In this document: positions 17,841-26,227 of the stretch, piece by piece
Position numbering within the stretch: position 1 is the stretch's first letter
Layout: every line of letters starts with the position of its first letter
Source of the DNA: Metaclostridioides mangenotii
GTDB lineage: Bacteria > Bacillota > Clostridia > Peptostreptococcales > Peptostreptococcaceae
Assembly (NCBI RefSeq): GCF_017873185.1
Contig: NZ_JAGGJX010000003.1
Coordinates: 1-64,000 of the forward strand
DNA length: 64,000 bases
Direction of reading: 5' to 3'
Program-made: the position numbers and the translations under genes
The notes under the pieces: generated by a model
Database searches by the model: none
What the model saw: the letters and a program-made list of their open reading frames with translations, nothing else
What the model was told of the DNA's origin: nothing

Positions 17841-18530
17841 ATGAGTCTGTACACAATAGGTGATTTGCATTTTTCAACATCTGTAGATAAGCCGATGAAT
17901 ATATTCGGTGATAATTGGAATGGGCATATGGAAAAAATTATAGCAAGTTGGAAAGAAAATGTAACTGTTGAGGATACTGTAGTTGTGCTTGGAGATACAT
18001 CTTGGGGAATAAACTTAGCTCAGGCAAAGTCCGATCTCGATTTAGTCGACTCACTTCCGGGAGAGAAGATTTTTATAAAAGGAAATCATGACTACTGGTG
18101 GACTACGGTTACAGGTTTAAACAAACTTTATGATGACATGAAATTTTTACATACTAATTTCTATACATACGAGGATTATGCAATCTGCGGTGGTAGAGGT
18201 TGGATTTGTCCAAACGATGTAAAATTTGATGAAAACGATCATAAGATTTATATGAGAGAGGAACATAGGCTGAGATTGTCATTGGAGGCTGCCAAAAAAA
18301 GAGGATATAAAAAATTTATCATGTGCGTTCACTATCCACCGACAAATGATAAATTAGAAGATTCAATTTTTACTAGTCTATACGAAGAGTACGGTGTTGA
18401 AAAAGTACTTTATGGGCATCTGCACGGGGAAGAGTCATTTAAGATGGGGCTTAAAGGAATTAGAAATGGTGTAGAGTATGCACTTGCATCATGTGATTAT
18501 ACTGATTTTAAATTAATAAAAGTTATGTAA
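17841..18530 (+). CDS. Metallophosphoesterase (COG1768-like)
   Basis: A 229-aa calcineurin-like phosphoesterase. All five metal-binding blocks are visible: GDLHFS, VVVLGDTSWG, IKGNHDYWW, CVHYPP and LYGHLHGE. It lacks a signal peptide and is cytosolic. The subfamily with GDTSWG and GNHDYWW is widespread in Firmicutes but its substrate is unknown. The ATG follows AGGGATGTGA. It could share transcripts with the synthetase gene if the terminator is leaky. Confidence 0.9.
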   Translation: MSLYTIGDLHFSTSVDKPMNIFGDNWNGHMEKIIASWKENVTVEDTVVVLGDTSWGINLAQAKSDLDLVDSLPGEKIFIKGNHDYWWTTVTGLNKLYDDMKFLHTNFYTYEDYAICGGRGWICPNDVKFDENDHKIYMREEHRLRLSLEAAKKRGYKKFIMCVHYPPTNDKLEDSIFTSLYEEYGVEKVLYGHLHGEESFKMGLKGIRNGVEYALASCDYTDFKLIKVM

Positions 18531-18562
18531 TGGATGAATTTATAATCTTAAGGAATTTAAAA

Positions 18563-18710
18563 ATGAATAAGACAAGCATATGTTTTTTTCAATGTAATGT
18601 CGAGTGTTATAATATCACTAATAATTTTAGCTGTATGTTTTTATAGTCATATATCGTTTAAATTTTTTGCAACAGATATAAAGGATGAAAATGATGATAC
18701 TATTGTTTAG
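18563..18710 (+). pseudogene. Frameshifted gene for a small membrane protein (about 48 aa if corrected)
   Basis: AAGGA at 18550-18554 precedes ATG 18563, which opens MNKTSICFF. The reading frame then fails at a run of seven T (18583-18589). Removing one T joins it to an open frame running to TAG 18708. The product would be one hydrophobic helix (SSVIISLIILAVCFY) followed by an acidic tail (FATDIKDENDD). An internal ATG at 18597 could give a 37-aa version. Family not recognised. A terminator follows, as expected of a real gene. Confidence 0.45.
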
Positions 18711-18717
18711 TTTAAAA

Positions 18718-18748
18718 AGGTGTGTCTAATTTAGGCACATCTTTTTTA
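18718..18748 (+). terminator. Intrinsic terminator
   Basis: AGGTGTGTC pairs with GGCACATCT, followed by seven T residues within TTTTTTATT. It ends the 18563 small-gene unit. The rest of the gap up to 18944 is AT-rich, with no further feature seen. Confidence 0.75.
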
Positions 18749-18967
18749 TTTTAATTGAAATACAAATATATACATAATGAATAGTAAAAATTCCACTAAT
18801 ATCAATAAGTATATTTTATTTTCTAGAATAAAATTTTAAGAGTTATGTAAGTAAAACTTAAGGTTTTTATAAGCAAATAAAAATACATTCTCTACACAAT
18901 TACATTAACATAGTATGTAAAGTGTTATCTAAATGAGTAATACATGATAAGAAAAGGAGAACTAATA

Positions 18968-20077
18968 ATGAAAAGAAAAAAAATTTTAACAATCCTAACT
19001 TCAGGGTTACTTTGTTTATCACTGGTAGCATGTGATAATGGAACAGAATCAGACAAAAATCAATCTACTAGTAAAACTAAAAAAACTAAAAAGACTGAAA
19101 ATCAAAATGAAAATGATAATGTAGGAGTAAGGAGATTTGAAGATTTAGGTTTGGAAGTGACATTACCTAAAAAGTTAATAGATAAAGAAAGATATATTGA
19201 TATGTATGGAGAAGTCCCAATAGAAAACATAAATGGGCAACTAAAAATAAGCTATATACCGTTTGAAATTATGGAAAAGGCAGAAAAGTTAAACAAAGAA
19301 TCTGAGAAAATTCCTGAGACAGATAAAGCAAAAATCGAAAAAATTGCAAAGGAACTTATGAATTTAACAAAAGAATTTAAAGAATTATGTATTGTAGCAA
19401 ATATAGATAAGAGTAAAACATCAGGAAAAGCACAAAAAGAACTATTCTCAAGATATGAAAATAAGGAAATTATAGGTAAAGAGGGCAATTATGAATTTTA
19501 CTTATTATATAATAATAAACCAAATACCGATGGGTTGTCAGATAAAACTAAAAAAGATTATGAAGAAATATGTAAGGAAATAAAGAATTTTGGAATTAAA
19601 ACATTTAAACCTATATCAGAAAAAGAAAAATTAAGTAAACATAAAAAAATTGAATTTAACACTAAGACTATAGATGGTAAGAAAATAGATAGTAACATCT
19701 TCAAACAGAATAAACTTACAATGGTAAATATCTGGGCTACTTATTGCGGGCCTTGTATAGAAGAAATGCCAGATATTCAGAAACTATATGAAGAAGTAAA
19801 AGATGATGATGTAAATGTTATTGGCCTTATATCAGATACCCCTGATGAAGACAATGAAGAATTAGCTAAGCAAATTATTTCAAAAAAGGGAGTAAAGTAT
19901 ACCAATATTATCCCAGATAAAAGTATTGAAAATAATATTCTAAAGGATGTATCAGGAGTTCCTGTAACTGTGTTTGTTGATAGAAATGGCAATATTGTTG
20001 GCGAGTCTTTAACAGGTGCTCATAGTAAAGAAGAATATAAAAAGGAAGTCCAAAGCAGATTAGATAAATTAAAATAG
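18968..20077 (+). CDS. TlpA/ResA-like thioredoxin-domain lipoprotein
   Basis: A lipoprotein signal peptide with lipobox SLVAC (Cys about residue 20), a Lys-rich linker and a roughly 150-residue helical extension precede a C-terminal thioredoxin-like domain. The active site is WATYCGPCIEEMP and the cis-Pro is in SGVPVTVFVDRNG. It should sit on the outer face of the membrane and handle extracytoplasmic thiols. ATG 18968 follows AAAAGGAGA; the in-frame ATG 18944 upstream lacks a site and would spoil the signal peptide. It begins a three-gene set with a small CXXC protein and a polyferredoxin-like membrane protein. The large N-terminal insertion is longer than in classical TlpA. Confidence 0.9.
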   Translation: MKRKKILTILTSGLLCLSLVACDNGTESDKNQSTSKTKKTKKTENQNENDNVGVRRFEDLGLEVTLPKKLIDKERYIDMYGEVPIENINGQLKISYIPFEIMEKAEKLNKESEKIPETDKAKIEKIAKELMNLTKEFKELCIVANIDKSKTSGKAQKELFSRYENKEIIGKEGNYEFYLLYNNKPNTDGLSDKTKKDYEEICKEIKNFGIKTFKPISEKEKLSKHKKIEFNTKTIDGKKIDSNIFKQNKLTMVNIWATYCGPCIEEMPDIQKLYEEVKDDDVNVIGLISDTPDEDNEELAKQIISKKGVKYTNIIPDKSIENNILKDVSGVPVTVFVDRNGNIVGESLTGAHSKEEYKKEVQSRLDKLK

Positions 20078-20087
20078 TAAATTTTAT

Positions 20088-20118
20088 ACCTCATCTGATT
20101 ATAGATGAGGTTATTTTC
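20088..20118 (+). terminator. Hairpin terminator between the thioredoxin and CXXC genes
   Basis: ACCTCATCT pairs with AGATGAGGT, followed by TATTTT. The modest T-tract suggests partial read-through into the following two genes. Confidence 0.65.
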
Positions 20119-20148
20119 AATAAAAAAATAGATAAGGATATGAGAATT

Positions 20149-20307
20149 ATGATTGCTAATGAAATTAAAATGAAAGAAGTTTATTTAAAATATAGTATAT
20201 TCTTCATGAGTATATTGTTTATATTTGCTGGTATTTATAGAAATGAGATAAAAATTTTGTTTACAAAAGCGATAAACATATGTCTGGAGTGTATAGGAAT
20301 TGGATAA
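20149..20307 (+). CDS. CD1871A-family small CXXC-motif membrane protein
   Basis: A 52-aa product: a polar N terminus, one transmembrane segment (YSIFFMSILFIFAGIY) and a C-terminal CLEC (CXXC) motif five residues from the end. It matches the CD1871A-type CXXC proteins found between a thioredoxin lipoprotein and a 4Fe-4S membrane protein in Peptostreptococcaceae. ATG 20149 is 10 nt from AAGGA; ATG 20140 is too close to it. The stop overlaps the TTG start of the next gene by 8 nt, so the two are translationally coupled. Confidence 0.75.
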   Translation: MIANEIKMKEVYLKYSIFFMSILFIFAGIYRNEIKILFTKAINICLECIGIG

Positions 20308-21133
20308 GAGGATAATAACGCAAACAATTACAACTATAGTTACAAATTTAAATGCAAAAGGTTATTTAGAAGGCAATATATATAAGGGTAATACAAAGCA
20401 AATCTGTGTTCCAGGGCTAAATTGTTATTCATGCCCTGGAGCTTTGGGGTCTTGTCCAATTGGTTCATTACAGGCTGTTATTGGAACTGTAAAATATAAT
20501 TTATCATTTTATGTTATTGGACTAATGACATTGTTTGGAGTTATATTTGGGAGGTTTATATGTGGATGGTTATGTCCATTTGGATTTTTTGAAGATCTAT
20601 TACATAAAATACCTTCCAAGAAAATAAAAGTAAGTAATAAAATTAATAATATACTTAAATATTTAAAATATATAATATTAATTTTCTTCGTTATATTATT
20701 CCCTATGTTTTTAGTAAATGAATTTGGAATAAGCCCTCCTTATTTTTGTGAATTTATATGCCCAGCTGGTACACTTGGGGCAGGTATACCATTGGTTTTA
20801 TTAAATAAATCGTTAAGAGGAGCAATAGGATATTTATTTGCCTGGAAGATGCTTATATTAGTAATAATTATTATATTATCAATATTTATATATAGACCAT
20901 TTTGTAGGTATTTATGCCCGTTAGGTGCATTTTACTCATTATTTAATAAAGTAAGTTTTTTAAAATATGATATCGATAAAAATAAATGTACAAGTTGTAA
21001 TGCCTGCACTCAGAAATGTAAAATGAATATAGAAATATACAAAAACTCTAATAGTTTAGAATGTATTAGATGCGGTGATTGTATAGAAACATGCCCTACA
21101 CAATCAATAAAAAAATCAATAAAGTTTAGATAA
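20300..21133 (+). CDS. 4Fe-4S binding membrane protein (NapH/CcoG-like polyferredoxin)
   Basis: A 277-aa protein with about five transmembrane helices. Cysteine motifs near the helices include CYSCPGALGSCPIG, ICGWLCPFGF, CEFICPAG and CRYLCPLGAF. A C-terminal ferredoxin domain has CTSCNACTQKC and CIRCGDCIETCP. The NapH/RdxA-like arrangement suggests moving electrons across or along the membrane. It starts with TTG inside the stop region of the CXXC gene. With the upstream thioredoxin lipoprotein it probably forms a transmembrane thiol-reduction module; this role is inferred. Confidence 0.88.
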   Translation: MDKRIITQTITTIVTNLNAKGYLEGNIYKGNTKQICVPGLNCYSCPGALGSCPIGSLQAVIGTVKYNLSFYVIGLMTLFGVIFGRFICGWLCPFGFFEDLLHKIPSKKIKVSNKINNILKYLKYIILIFFVILFPMFLVNEFGISPPYFCEFICPAGTLGAGIPLVLLNKSLRGAIGYLFAWKMLILVIIIILSIFIYRPFCRYLCPLGAFYSLFNKVSFLKYDIDKNKCTSCNACTQKCKMNIEIYKNSNSLECIRCGDCIETCPTQSIKKSIKFR

Positions 21134-21172
21134 CTCAACTTTAAATAACTAATTATTATTAAAAATTAAAAG

Positions 21173-21224
21173 AGACAATAAAAACAATCCGATATATTGG
21201 ATTGTTTTTATTGTCTTTTTTTAT
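21173..21224 (+). terminator. Strong terminator of the redox triad
   Basis: A perfect 22-bp stem (AGACAATAAAAACAATCC and its complement, loop GATATATT region) ends in TTTTTTT. Confidence 0.9.
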
Positions 21225-21302
21225 ATCTTACTTTTAAAGTATATATATCAATATAATACCTACCTTACTATCTATACTAAAAATTTAACAGTTTTAGTTT
21301 AT

Positions 21303-21489
21303 TTAATAAGAAGATGTATCCTCACCATTTCGAATGTTATACTTAATCCCTTTACCATTATAACTAGGGTAGAATTCATCAGCTATTTGGTTAAGCATGT
21401 GAGTAAGGTTTATATCTTCATTATTTAGTTCTATATTTTGAAGATTAAACCTTGTAATTTCAAAAAATTCATTAATCAAATTTACCCCT
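21303..21489 (-). pseudogene. Fragment of a VanS-type sensor histidine kinase
   Basis: The minus strand encodes an open stretch containing LINEFFEITRFNLQNIELN followed by INLTHMLNQIADEFYP. This resembles the segment just after the phospho-His dimerisation helix in VanS-like kinases. Both the membrane/H-box part and the ATPase domain are absent. An in-frame stop lies at 21490-21492 and the frame ends at 21303. It lies just downstream of a D,D-carboxypeptidase gene on the same strand, which fits a decayed van-like regulatory cluster. The 21490-21604 gap holds a weak AATCTTCAC/GTGAAGATT hairpin. Confidence 0.6.
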
Positions 21490-21604
21490 CACACCATTAT
21501 CTAATATCAATAAATCTTCACCTGATGATATTTATATTATTTATCATTTCCAGTGAAGATTTTATTCTTCTTTAAGTTATTCAAGTTTTTGTATATTGTT
21601 AAAG

Positions 21605-22546
21605 CTAATTTGTGAAATAAGTATTGTATATATTAAAGGCATCTACTATATTTGAAGAGGGCTCTTTATCAGTCTTTTTTGCACCTGTAGTAATTAATAT
21701 ATATTCATTACCGTTATTCTTGAGAAGGCTTGCTAAACAATTCCCTGCTTCTTCAGTATATCCAGTTTTACCACCCATTACTTTCCCTCTTACAAAGTTT
21801 TCTGCATCCATTTTTTCAAATGTAGAACTACTAAATGTTATTCCTGCCGAGTTTAAATTTGTAGGAGATGTCGAGTATTTTTCTGTTGTGAATATAGTTC
21901 TAAATATTTCATCTTCGAGAGCATAATCAAGCAGTAAAGATAAATCAAAAACTGTTGTATAATGATTATTATCATGAAGCCCAGTTACATTTGTAAAATG
22001 AGTGTTTTTCATACCCAGTTCTTTGGCTTTTTCATTCATAAGTTTAATAAAGTTATCTTCAGACCCAGATATATATTCTGCAACAGCGATTGATGATTCA
22101 GCTCCAGAAGGCAACATTATACCATAAAGAACATCCTTAGCCTTAACTTTTTCATCTGGCAGAAATCCAGTCATAGAAGCTCCAGATTTTCTAAGAGATT
22201 CGAACATACTGCTTCTTATAGGTATTTTTACATCCAAATCGTTTAATTCATCTATGGCAACAATTGTTGTCATTATTTTTGTAAGAGAAGCTGGATAGCA
22301 TCTAGTATTGCTATTTTTTTCTGCTATGATTTCACCATTATTATTATCTACTAATATAGCATTTTTACTTCGTATATTTTTTAATTCGTCAATCTCACTA
22401 TTTTCTTGACTAAGTGAGTTAACAGTAATATTATTTAATTTCCCTATACTATTAACTAATAAAGTAATACTTAATAAAATGATAGCCATTAAAAAAATTG
22501 GTTTTAATTTTCGTTTTTCATGTTGTTTAATGTTCTTTCTAGACAT
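21605..22546 (-). CDS. D-alanyl-D-alanine carboxypeptidase (serine type, PBP5/DacF-like)
   Basis: A 313-aa low-molecular-weight penicillin-binding protein that trims the terminal D-Ala of peptidoglycan stem peptides. An N-terminal signal anchor (about residues 15-33) is followed by SxxK in PASLTKIM, the second motif in LPSGAESS and KTG in GGKTGYTEEAG. The usual C-terminal beta domain and amphipathic anchor of DacA are missing, so membrane attachment is N-terminal. The ATG is preceded by CGGAGG on the minus strand. It may once have been paired with the decayed VanS-like kinase beside it. Confidence 0.93.
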   Translation of the reverse strand: MSRKNIKQHEKRKLKPIFLMAIILLSITLLVNSIGKLNNITVNSLSQENSEIDELKNIRSKNAILVDNNNGEIIAEKNSNTRCYPASLTKIMTTIVAIDELNDLDVKIPIRSSMFESLRKSGASMTGFLPDEKVKAKDVLYGIMLPSGAESSIAVAEYISGSEDNFIKLMNEKAKELGMKNTHFTNVTGLHDNNHYTTVFDLSLLLDYALEDEIFRTIFTTEKYSTSPTNLNSAGITFSSSTFEKMDAENFVRGKVMGGKTGYTEEAGNCLASLLKNNGNEYILITTGAKKTDKEPSSNIVDAFNIYNTYFTN

Positions 22547-22962
22547 TATTGATTCCTCCGTAGTTAAATTATCTTTTACAATACTATTTAACTACATTTA
22601 TAGATACGAAGTTTTAATATAAGCTTATTTAAATCTTAATAAAACCTTAATTATATTAATACGTACATTTTAGTAGGTATAATATGTCTTGGATGTAAAC
22701 GGCTCACCACTTATATCTAGTTTAGAATTATACCTAGAGGAGTTTTTTTCTCTATTCCTAACTATGGATTTTCACATATAAATCGCAAGTTATAGTTCAC
22801 TTTGTTAGAGTTGGCAATTTTAAATAAAGTATTTCTAAGGGATTGAATGTATTTAAAATATACTTTATAATTGTTAAATGGATAGTAGATAATAAAATGG
22901 ATTAATAAATCACAACTTGGTAAATACTATAAGGTATATAAATATAAAAGGAGAAGTGATTT
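22547..22962. other. Intergenic region, divergent promoters expected
   Basis: This 416-bp gap lies between the divergent carboxypeptidase gene and the 22963 gene. It is AT-rich and includes a slightly GC-richer patch near 22690-22800 with small inverted repeats (CTAGTTTAG and CCTAGAGGAG areas). I find no ORF, tRNA or known riboswitch in it. Confidence 0.5.
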
Positions 22963-23964
22963 ATGAGGTGGATATTAGTTTTTATATTTTTATATCTGAT
23001 CCCGTTAGTGATTTTATTTAGAAACTACAAAAATAAAAAGCGATCTTTAGTTTATAGTAGTATTTATGTAGTGCTTATAACGTTGATAGTTATCAGCAAT
23101 ATATATATGAGTGGGCTTAAAAGAATCGAAGAGTCAATGGAGAAATACAGAGCAGTAGAGGTTCAGGTCAATAATAATGGAATGATAGACTACAGCAGTG
23201 TAGATTCAATAGATAAAGATAACAATTATAAAGTCAATAATTCTAAAGAGGATAGCCTTGAAGAAGAGGGTTTAAACTTAGATAAAGAAGTATACAAAAA
23301 ATCAGAGTTAAAAAACAACGATAGTCTAGACTCTGATGATTTTGATGATGAGATAGATGATGAATTAGATGATGACAGCGAGGAGAGCAGTAATTTTGTT
23401 GTAAATACAGATAAAAATACTGCAATTGAGTCTAATAAAAATATATCGAATGAAAGTAAGCAGAACTCAAGTTCTGGTGATAAATATAAAGTGGACAAGA
23501 AAATTAAAAAAATTAGGCAGTCTGATCTAGAAAAGATAAATGGATTTAGGAAAGAGGTCTTCTCAGTAGAAAAAACTGCGTTAGTACCTATGCAAAAATG
23601 TCTGCCTTACACTAAAAATGTAGCTAGCAGTCTATCTAATATAAAAACGGTAAAGAAAGATATAACGGACGCTCGGGATAAATGTAAGGAATTGGCCGAG
23701 TTTTATCGAGAGATGGATATTCCTAACCTGTCAGAAGAAAAATATGAGAGAGAACTTAAAAGTGCAAAATCGGATATGCAAAAAACCTACGAACTTAGGG
23801 AAAAGTCGATGGATAATGCACTTAAACTTGTCGATTCAAAAAATCCTAAGTATATAGCGAAGGTTACTGATTACTTGGATTCATCGGATAAAAAAGTAAA
23901 AAAATTTAGCGAGCGAATTAATGATTTAATATATAAAATAGAAGATGAAATAAAAGATAGATAA
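22963..23964 (+). CDS. Membrane-anchored acidic/coiled-coil protein of unknown function
   Basis: A 333-aa protein with two N-terminal hydrophobic segments (about 1-17 and 29-49). An Asp/Glu/Ser-rich disordered region (about 75-170, including DSDDFDDEIDDELDDDSEE) is followed by a lysine-rich helical domain from about 175 to the end that is probably coiled coil. Orientation would place the long domain outside the cell. I recognise no family. The ATG is preceded by AAAGGAG. The next gene follows after 130 nt. Confidence 0.8.
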   Translation: MRWILVFIFLYLIPLVILFRNYKNKKRSLVYSSIYVVLITLIVISNIYMSGLKRIEESMEKYRAVEVQVNNNGMIDYSSVDSIDKDNNYKVNNSKEDSLEEEGLNLDKEVYKKSELKNNDSLDSDDFDDEIDDELDDDSEESSNFVVNTDKNTAIESNKNISNESKQNSSSGDKYKVDKKIKKIRQSDLEKINGFRKEVFSVEKTALVPMQKCLPYTKNVASSLSNIKTVKKDITDARDKCKELAEFYREMDIPNLSEEKYERELKSAKSDMQKTYELREKSMDNALKLVDSKNPKYIAKVTDYLDSSDKKVKKFSERINDLIYKIEDEIKDR

Positions 23965-24094
23965 CTTATAAAATCAAGTGAAAACTTTATAAAACAATAT
24001 ATGAAATTAATTGTAAATAAAAACGGATTAAATAGACAAAGAAAAAGTAAATTATTAGAACATATAGATTTTACACAAAAAGGGGGGAGTATTC

Positions 24095-25249
24095 GTGAAT
24101 AAACAGAATATAGCAAAACTAAATATGTTTTTTATGGGTATAAGTCAAAGAAACAGTGAAAATAAAGATTTTTTTAACAAGCTTGAAGTTACATTTAAGT
24201 CTGGGATAAAGTCATTTACAGGCGTTGGAGAAGATCAAAATGGAAAGTACAAATTTAATTTTAAAGGTAAGACAGATGTATTCACATTTGAAGATTTATT
24301 AAAGCATATAGCTATAGAATCTGAGAATTACGATTCAATTAGTTTTAGATATATTGAAAGAGGGACGACAGTACTTATTGAAGGAGATAACAAAAAAGTA
24401 ACTGTAAAATATATGGATAATGAAGATGTAAAGCCAAATATTGATGAGTACACAGCCTCTCAAATCAAGAACAGAGACTACTATGTAAAAGTCGGACAAG
24501 CAAATGATCTTCTTAAAGAGATTGGAGTCCTTACTAAGGACGGAAAAATTAAAAACGATAAGATAAGGAAGTACAACCAGATAGACCATTTTGTAGAGCT
24601 TATAGATAAACTTTTAAAGGAAATAGAATTTAAAGATAGCATAACTGTATTAGACTGTGCGTGTGGGAAGTCTTACCTTAGCTTTGTTTTGAATTACTAT
24701 ATTAAAGAAGTATTAAAGAAAAAATGCTACTTTGTTGGTATAGATTATTCGGAGACAGTAATAAAAGCTTCCAAAAAAATGGCGGATAACCTAGGTTATA
24801 AAAACATGGATTTTATAAAAGAAGACCTTACAAACTACACTCCAAACAGAGAAATAGACTTAGTGATAAGTTTACATGCCTGTGATATTGCAACAGATAT
24901 GGCTATTGGCTTAGGAATTAGGGCTAAATCAAAAGCTATAGTTGTAGTTCCATGTTGCCACAAGGAGTTACTTGGACAGTACAAATATGAGGCTCTAGAA
25001 CCTATAATTAAACATGGTGTTTTTAAAGCGAGATTTGCAGATCTTATTACGGATGGTATGAGAACATTGATGCTTGAAGCTAGAGGGTACGATACTTCAG
25101 TTGTAGAGTATATATCACCTCTTGATACTCCTAAAAACCTTATGATAAGAGCGATCAAGAAAAAAGAAAAAAATGAAAAAGCTCTTAAAGAATACAATGA
25201 ACTAAAATCTATGTTTGACGTAGAACCAACTTTAGAGAAATTGATATAA
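24095..25249 (+). CDS. Class I SAM-dependent methyltransferase (Trm13/Methyltransf_32-like)
   Basis: A 384-aa protein with an N-terminal domain of about 170 residues and a Rossmann methyltransferase domain. SAM motif I is VLDCACGKSYLSF, and the acidic loop is FVGIDYS. The later motifs ISLHACDIATDMA and VVVPCCHKELL are characteristic of the Methyltransf_32 group that includes Trm13-like and GSTCD proteins. The LHACD/PCCHKE signatures suggest an RNA substrate, but this is not shown. GTG start 24095 follows GGGGGGAG. Terminator downstream at 25287. Confidence 0.88.
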   Translation: MNKQNIAKLNMFFMGISQRNSENKDFFNKLEVTFKSGIKSFTGVGEDQNGKYKFNFKGKTDVFTFEDLLKHIAIESENYDSISFRYIERGTTVLIEGDNKKVTVKYMDNEDVKPNIDEYTASQIKNRDYYVKVGQANDLLKEIGVLTKDGKIKNDKIRKYNQIDHFVELIDKLLKEIEFKDSITVLDCACGKSYLSFVLNYYIKEVLKKKCYFVGIDYSETVIKASKKMADNLGYKNMDFIKEDLTNYTPNREIDLVISLHACDIATDMAIGLGIRAKSKAIVVVPCCHKELLGQYKYEALEPIIKHGVFKARFADLITDGMRTLMLEARGYDTSVVEYISPLDTPKNLMIRAIKKKEKNEKALKEYNELKSMFDVEPTLEKLI

Positions 25250-25286
25250 TTTTTCGAAGTATAAAAATATTATGTTTCATAAATAC

Positions 25287-25329
25287 AACACTCCAGGAAT
25301 AATTTTGAATTATTTTCGGGGTGTTTTTG
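25287..25329 (+). terminator. Terminator after the methyltransferase gene
   Basis: AACACTCCAGGAATAATT pairs with AATTATTTTCGGGGTGTT, followed by TTTTGTG. Confidence 0.85.
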
Positions 25330-25448
25330 TGTACTAGTTTGTTCTCTACATATATTATATTTAAGTTAAATTATATGTTATTGGATATTAGAAGAAGGGC
25401 TAATATGGTATCATATTTTACAGAATATATTATTTAAAATTCAGTTCT

Positions 25449-25477
25449 TTGATTTAAAGTTAAACTTATGCTATAAT
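25449..25477 (+). promoter_or_regulatory. Promoter with structured 185-nt leader for the 25663 gene
   Basis: TTGATT (25449-25454), 17-bp spacer, TATAAT (25472-25477). The leader up to 25662 can pair CTTAAGT (about 25509) with ACTTAAG (about 25576), enclosing a smaller CTAAAG/CTTTAG hairpin. I recognise no riboswitch class, and no terminator precedes the start codon. Confidence 0.6.
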
Positions 25478-25662
25478 TACTTGATTGATAGAGTTGTTTG
25501 AATAGCTTAAGTTTACAAAAATTCTCTAAAGAGGGAGTCTTTAGTAGAAGGAGCTGGGCTGGTTATTGATGAATATACTTAAGAGCAATTAGATTTAAAA
25601 ATTAAGAAATTAACTTTAGGGTATAGAATTAATAATGATAAGAAGATTGGGGAGGTGCTAGT

Positions 25663-26154
25663 ATGATAAATTTAACGCTTATGAGTAATAAAGGAAAGAT
25701 CCATATTAATAGTGGTGAGGTTAAAGATACTTTGTGTTTGCGCCCGGATTTTGATTATGTTCAGGATATATCGAATACTATAAATCAAGATCAAATACTA
25801 GTATTTGATTGTCAATTGACAGGAAATAAATTTGATATAGATGATATTGATATAGAGGAATTACTGGAAGAATTGAGCGAAGAAATAGATGAATCTTATT
25901 TCAATATACTATTTGAGGATATAAGAGCCTATCTGAAAGATATTTCAGACGAGATAGAGGCAGATTTACAGGAAAATTATGCGTTAGATAATATAAGATG
26001 TTATTTTGATATATACAATATAAATCAGGAGTTTACAGACTTTAAATTTGTTTTTCTAGTATCGTTTAAGGATATTAAAATATCTTCATTAGCAAATCTG
26101 GCAAAAATAGTATCGAAGAGACAATTAGTCGGGGCATCAAAGTTTTATTCTTAG
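25663..26154 (+). CDS. Hypothetical acidic protein, 163 aa
   Basis: A soluble acidic protein with alternating beta strands at the ends (MINLTLMSNKGKIHIN; FKFVFLVSFKDIK). A strongly acidic central stretch (FDIDDIDIEELLEELSEEID) is followed by a helix. No known domain is recognised. GGGGAGG precedes the ATG, and it has its own promoter and terminator, so expression is independent. Confidence 0.72.
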   Translation: MINLTLMSNKGKIHINSGEVKDTLCLRPDFDYVQDISNTINQDQILVFDCQLTGNKFDIDDIDIEELLEELSEEIDESYFNILFEDIRAYLKDISDEIEADLQENYALDNIRCYFDIYNINQEFTDFKFVFLVSFKDIKISSLANLAKIVSKRQLVGASKFYS

Positions 26155-26165
26155 GAAGCTAAACT

Positions 26166-26190
26166 ACGGGTTGAAAAACCCGTTTTTTTA
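26166..26190 (+). terminator. Intrinsic terminator
   Basis: ACGGGTT / AACCCGT with GAAAA loop and seven T. It sits between the 163-aa gene and the EamA gene, and rules out a translation start for the latter at 26171. Confidence 0.88.
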
Positions 26191-26227
26191 TTTTATAATC
26201 TTTTTAATACATCGTGGGGAGGGGTAC

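Noticed and set aside
26171-26227. Extended N terminus of the EamA transporter
   Set aside because: It would start inside an intrinsic terminator, whereas ATG 26228 has GGGGAGGGG just upstream.
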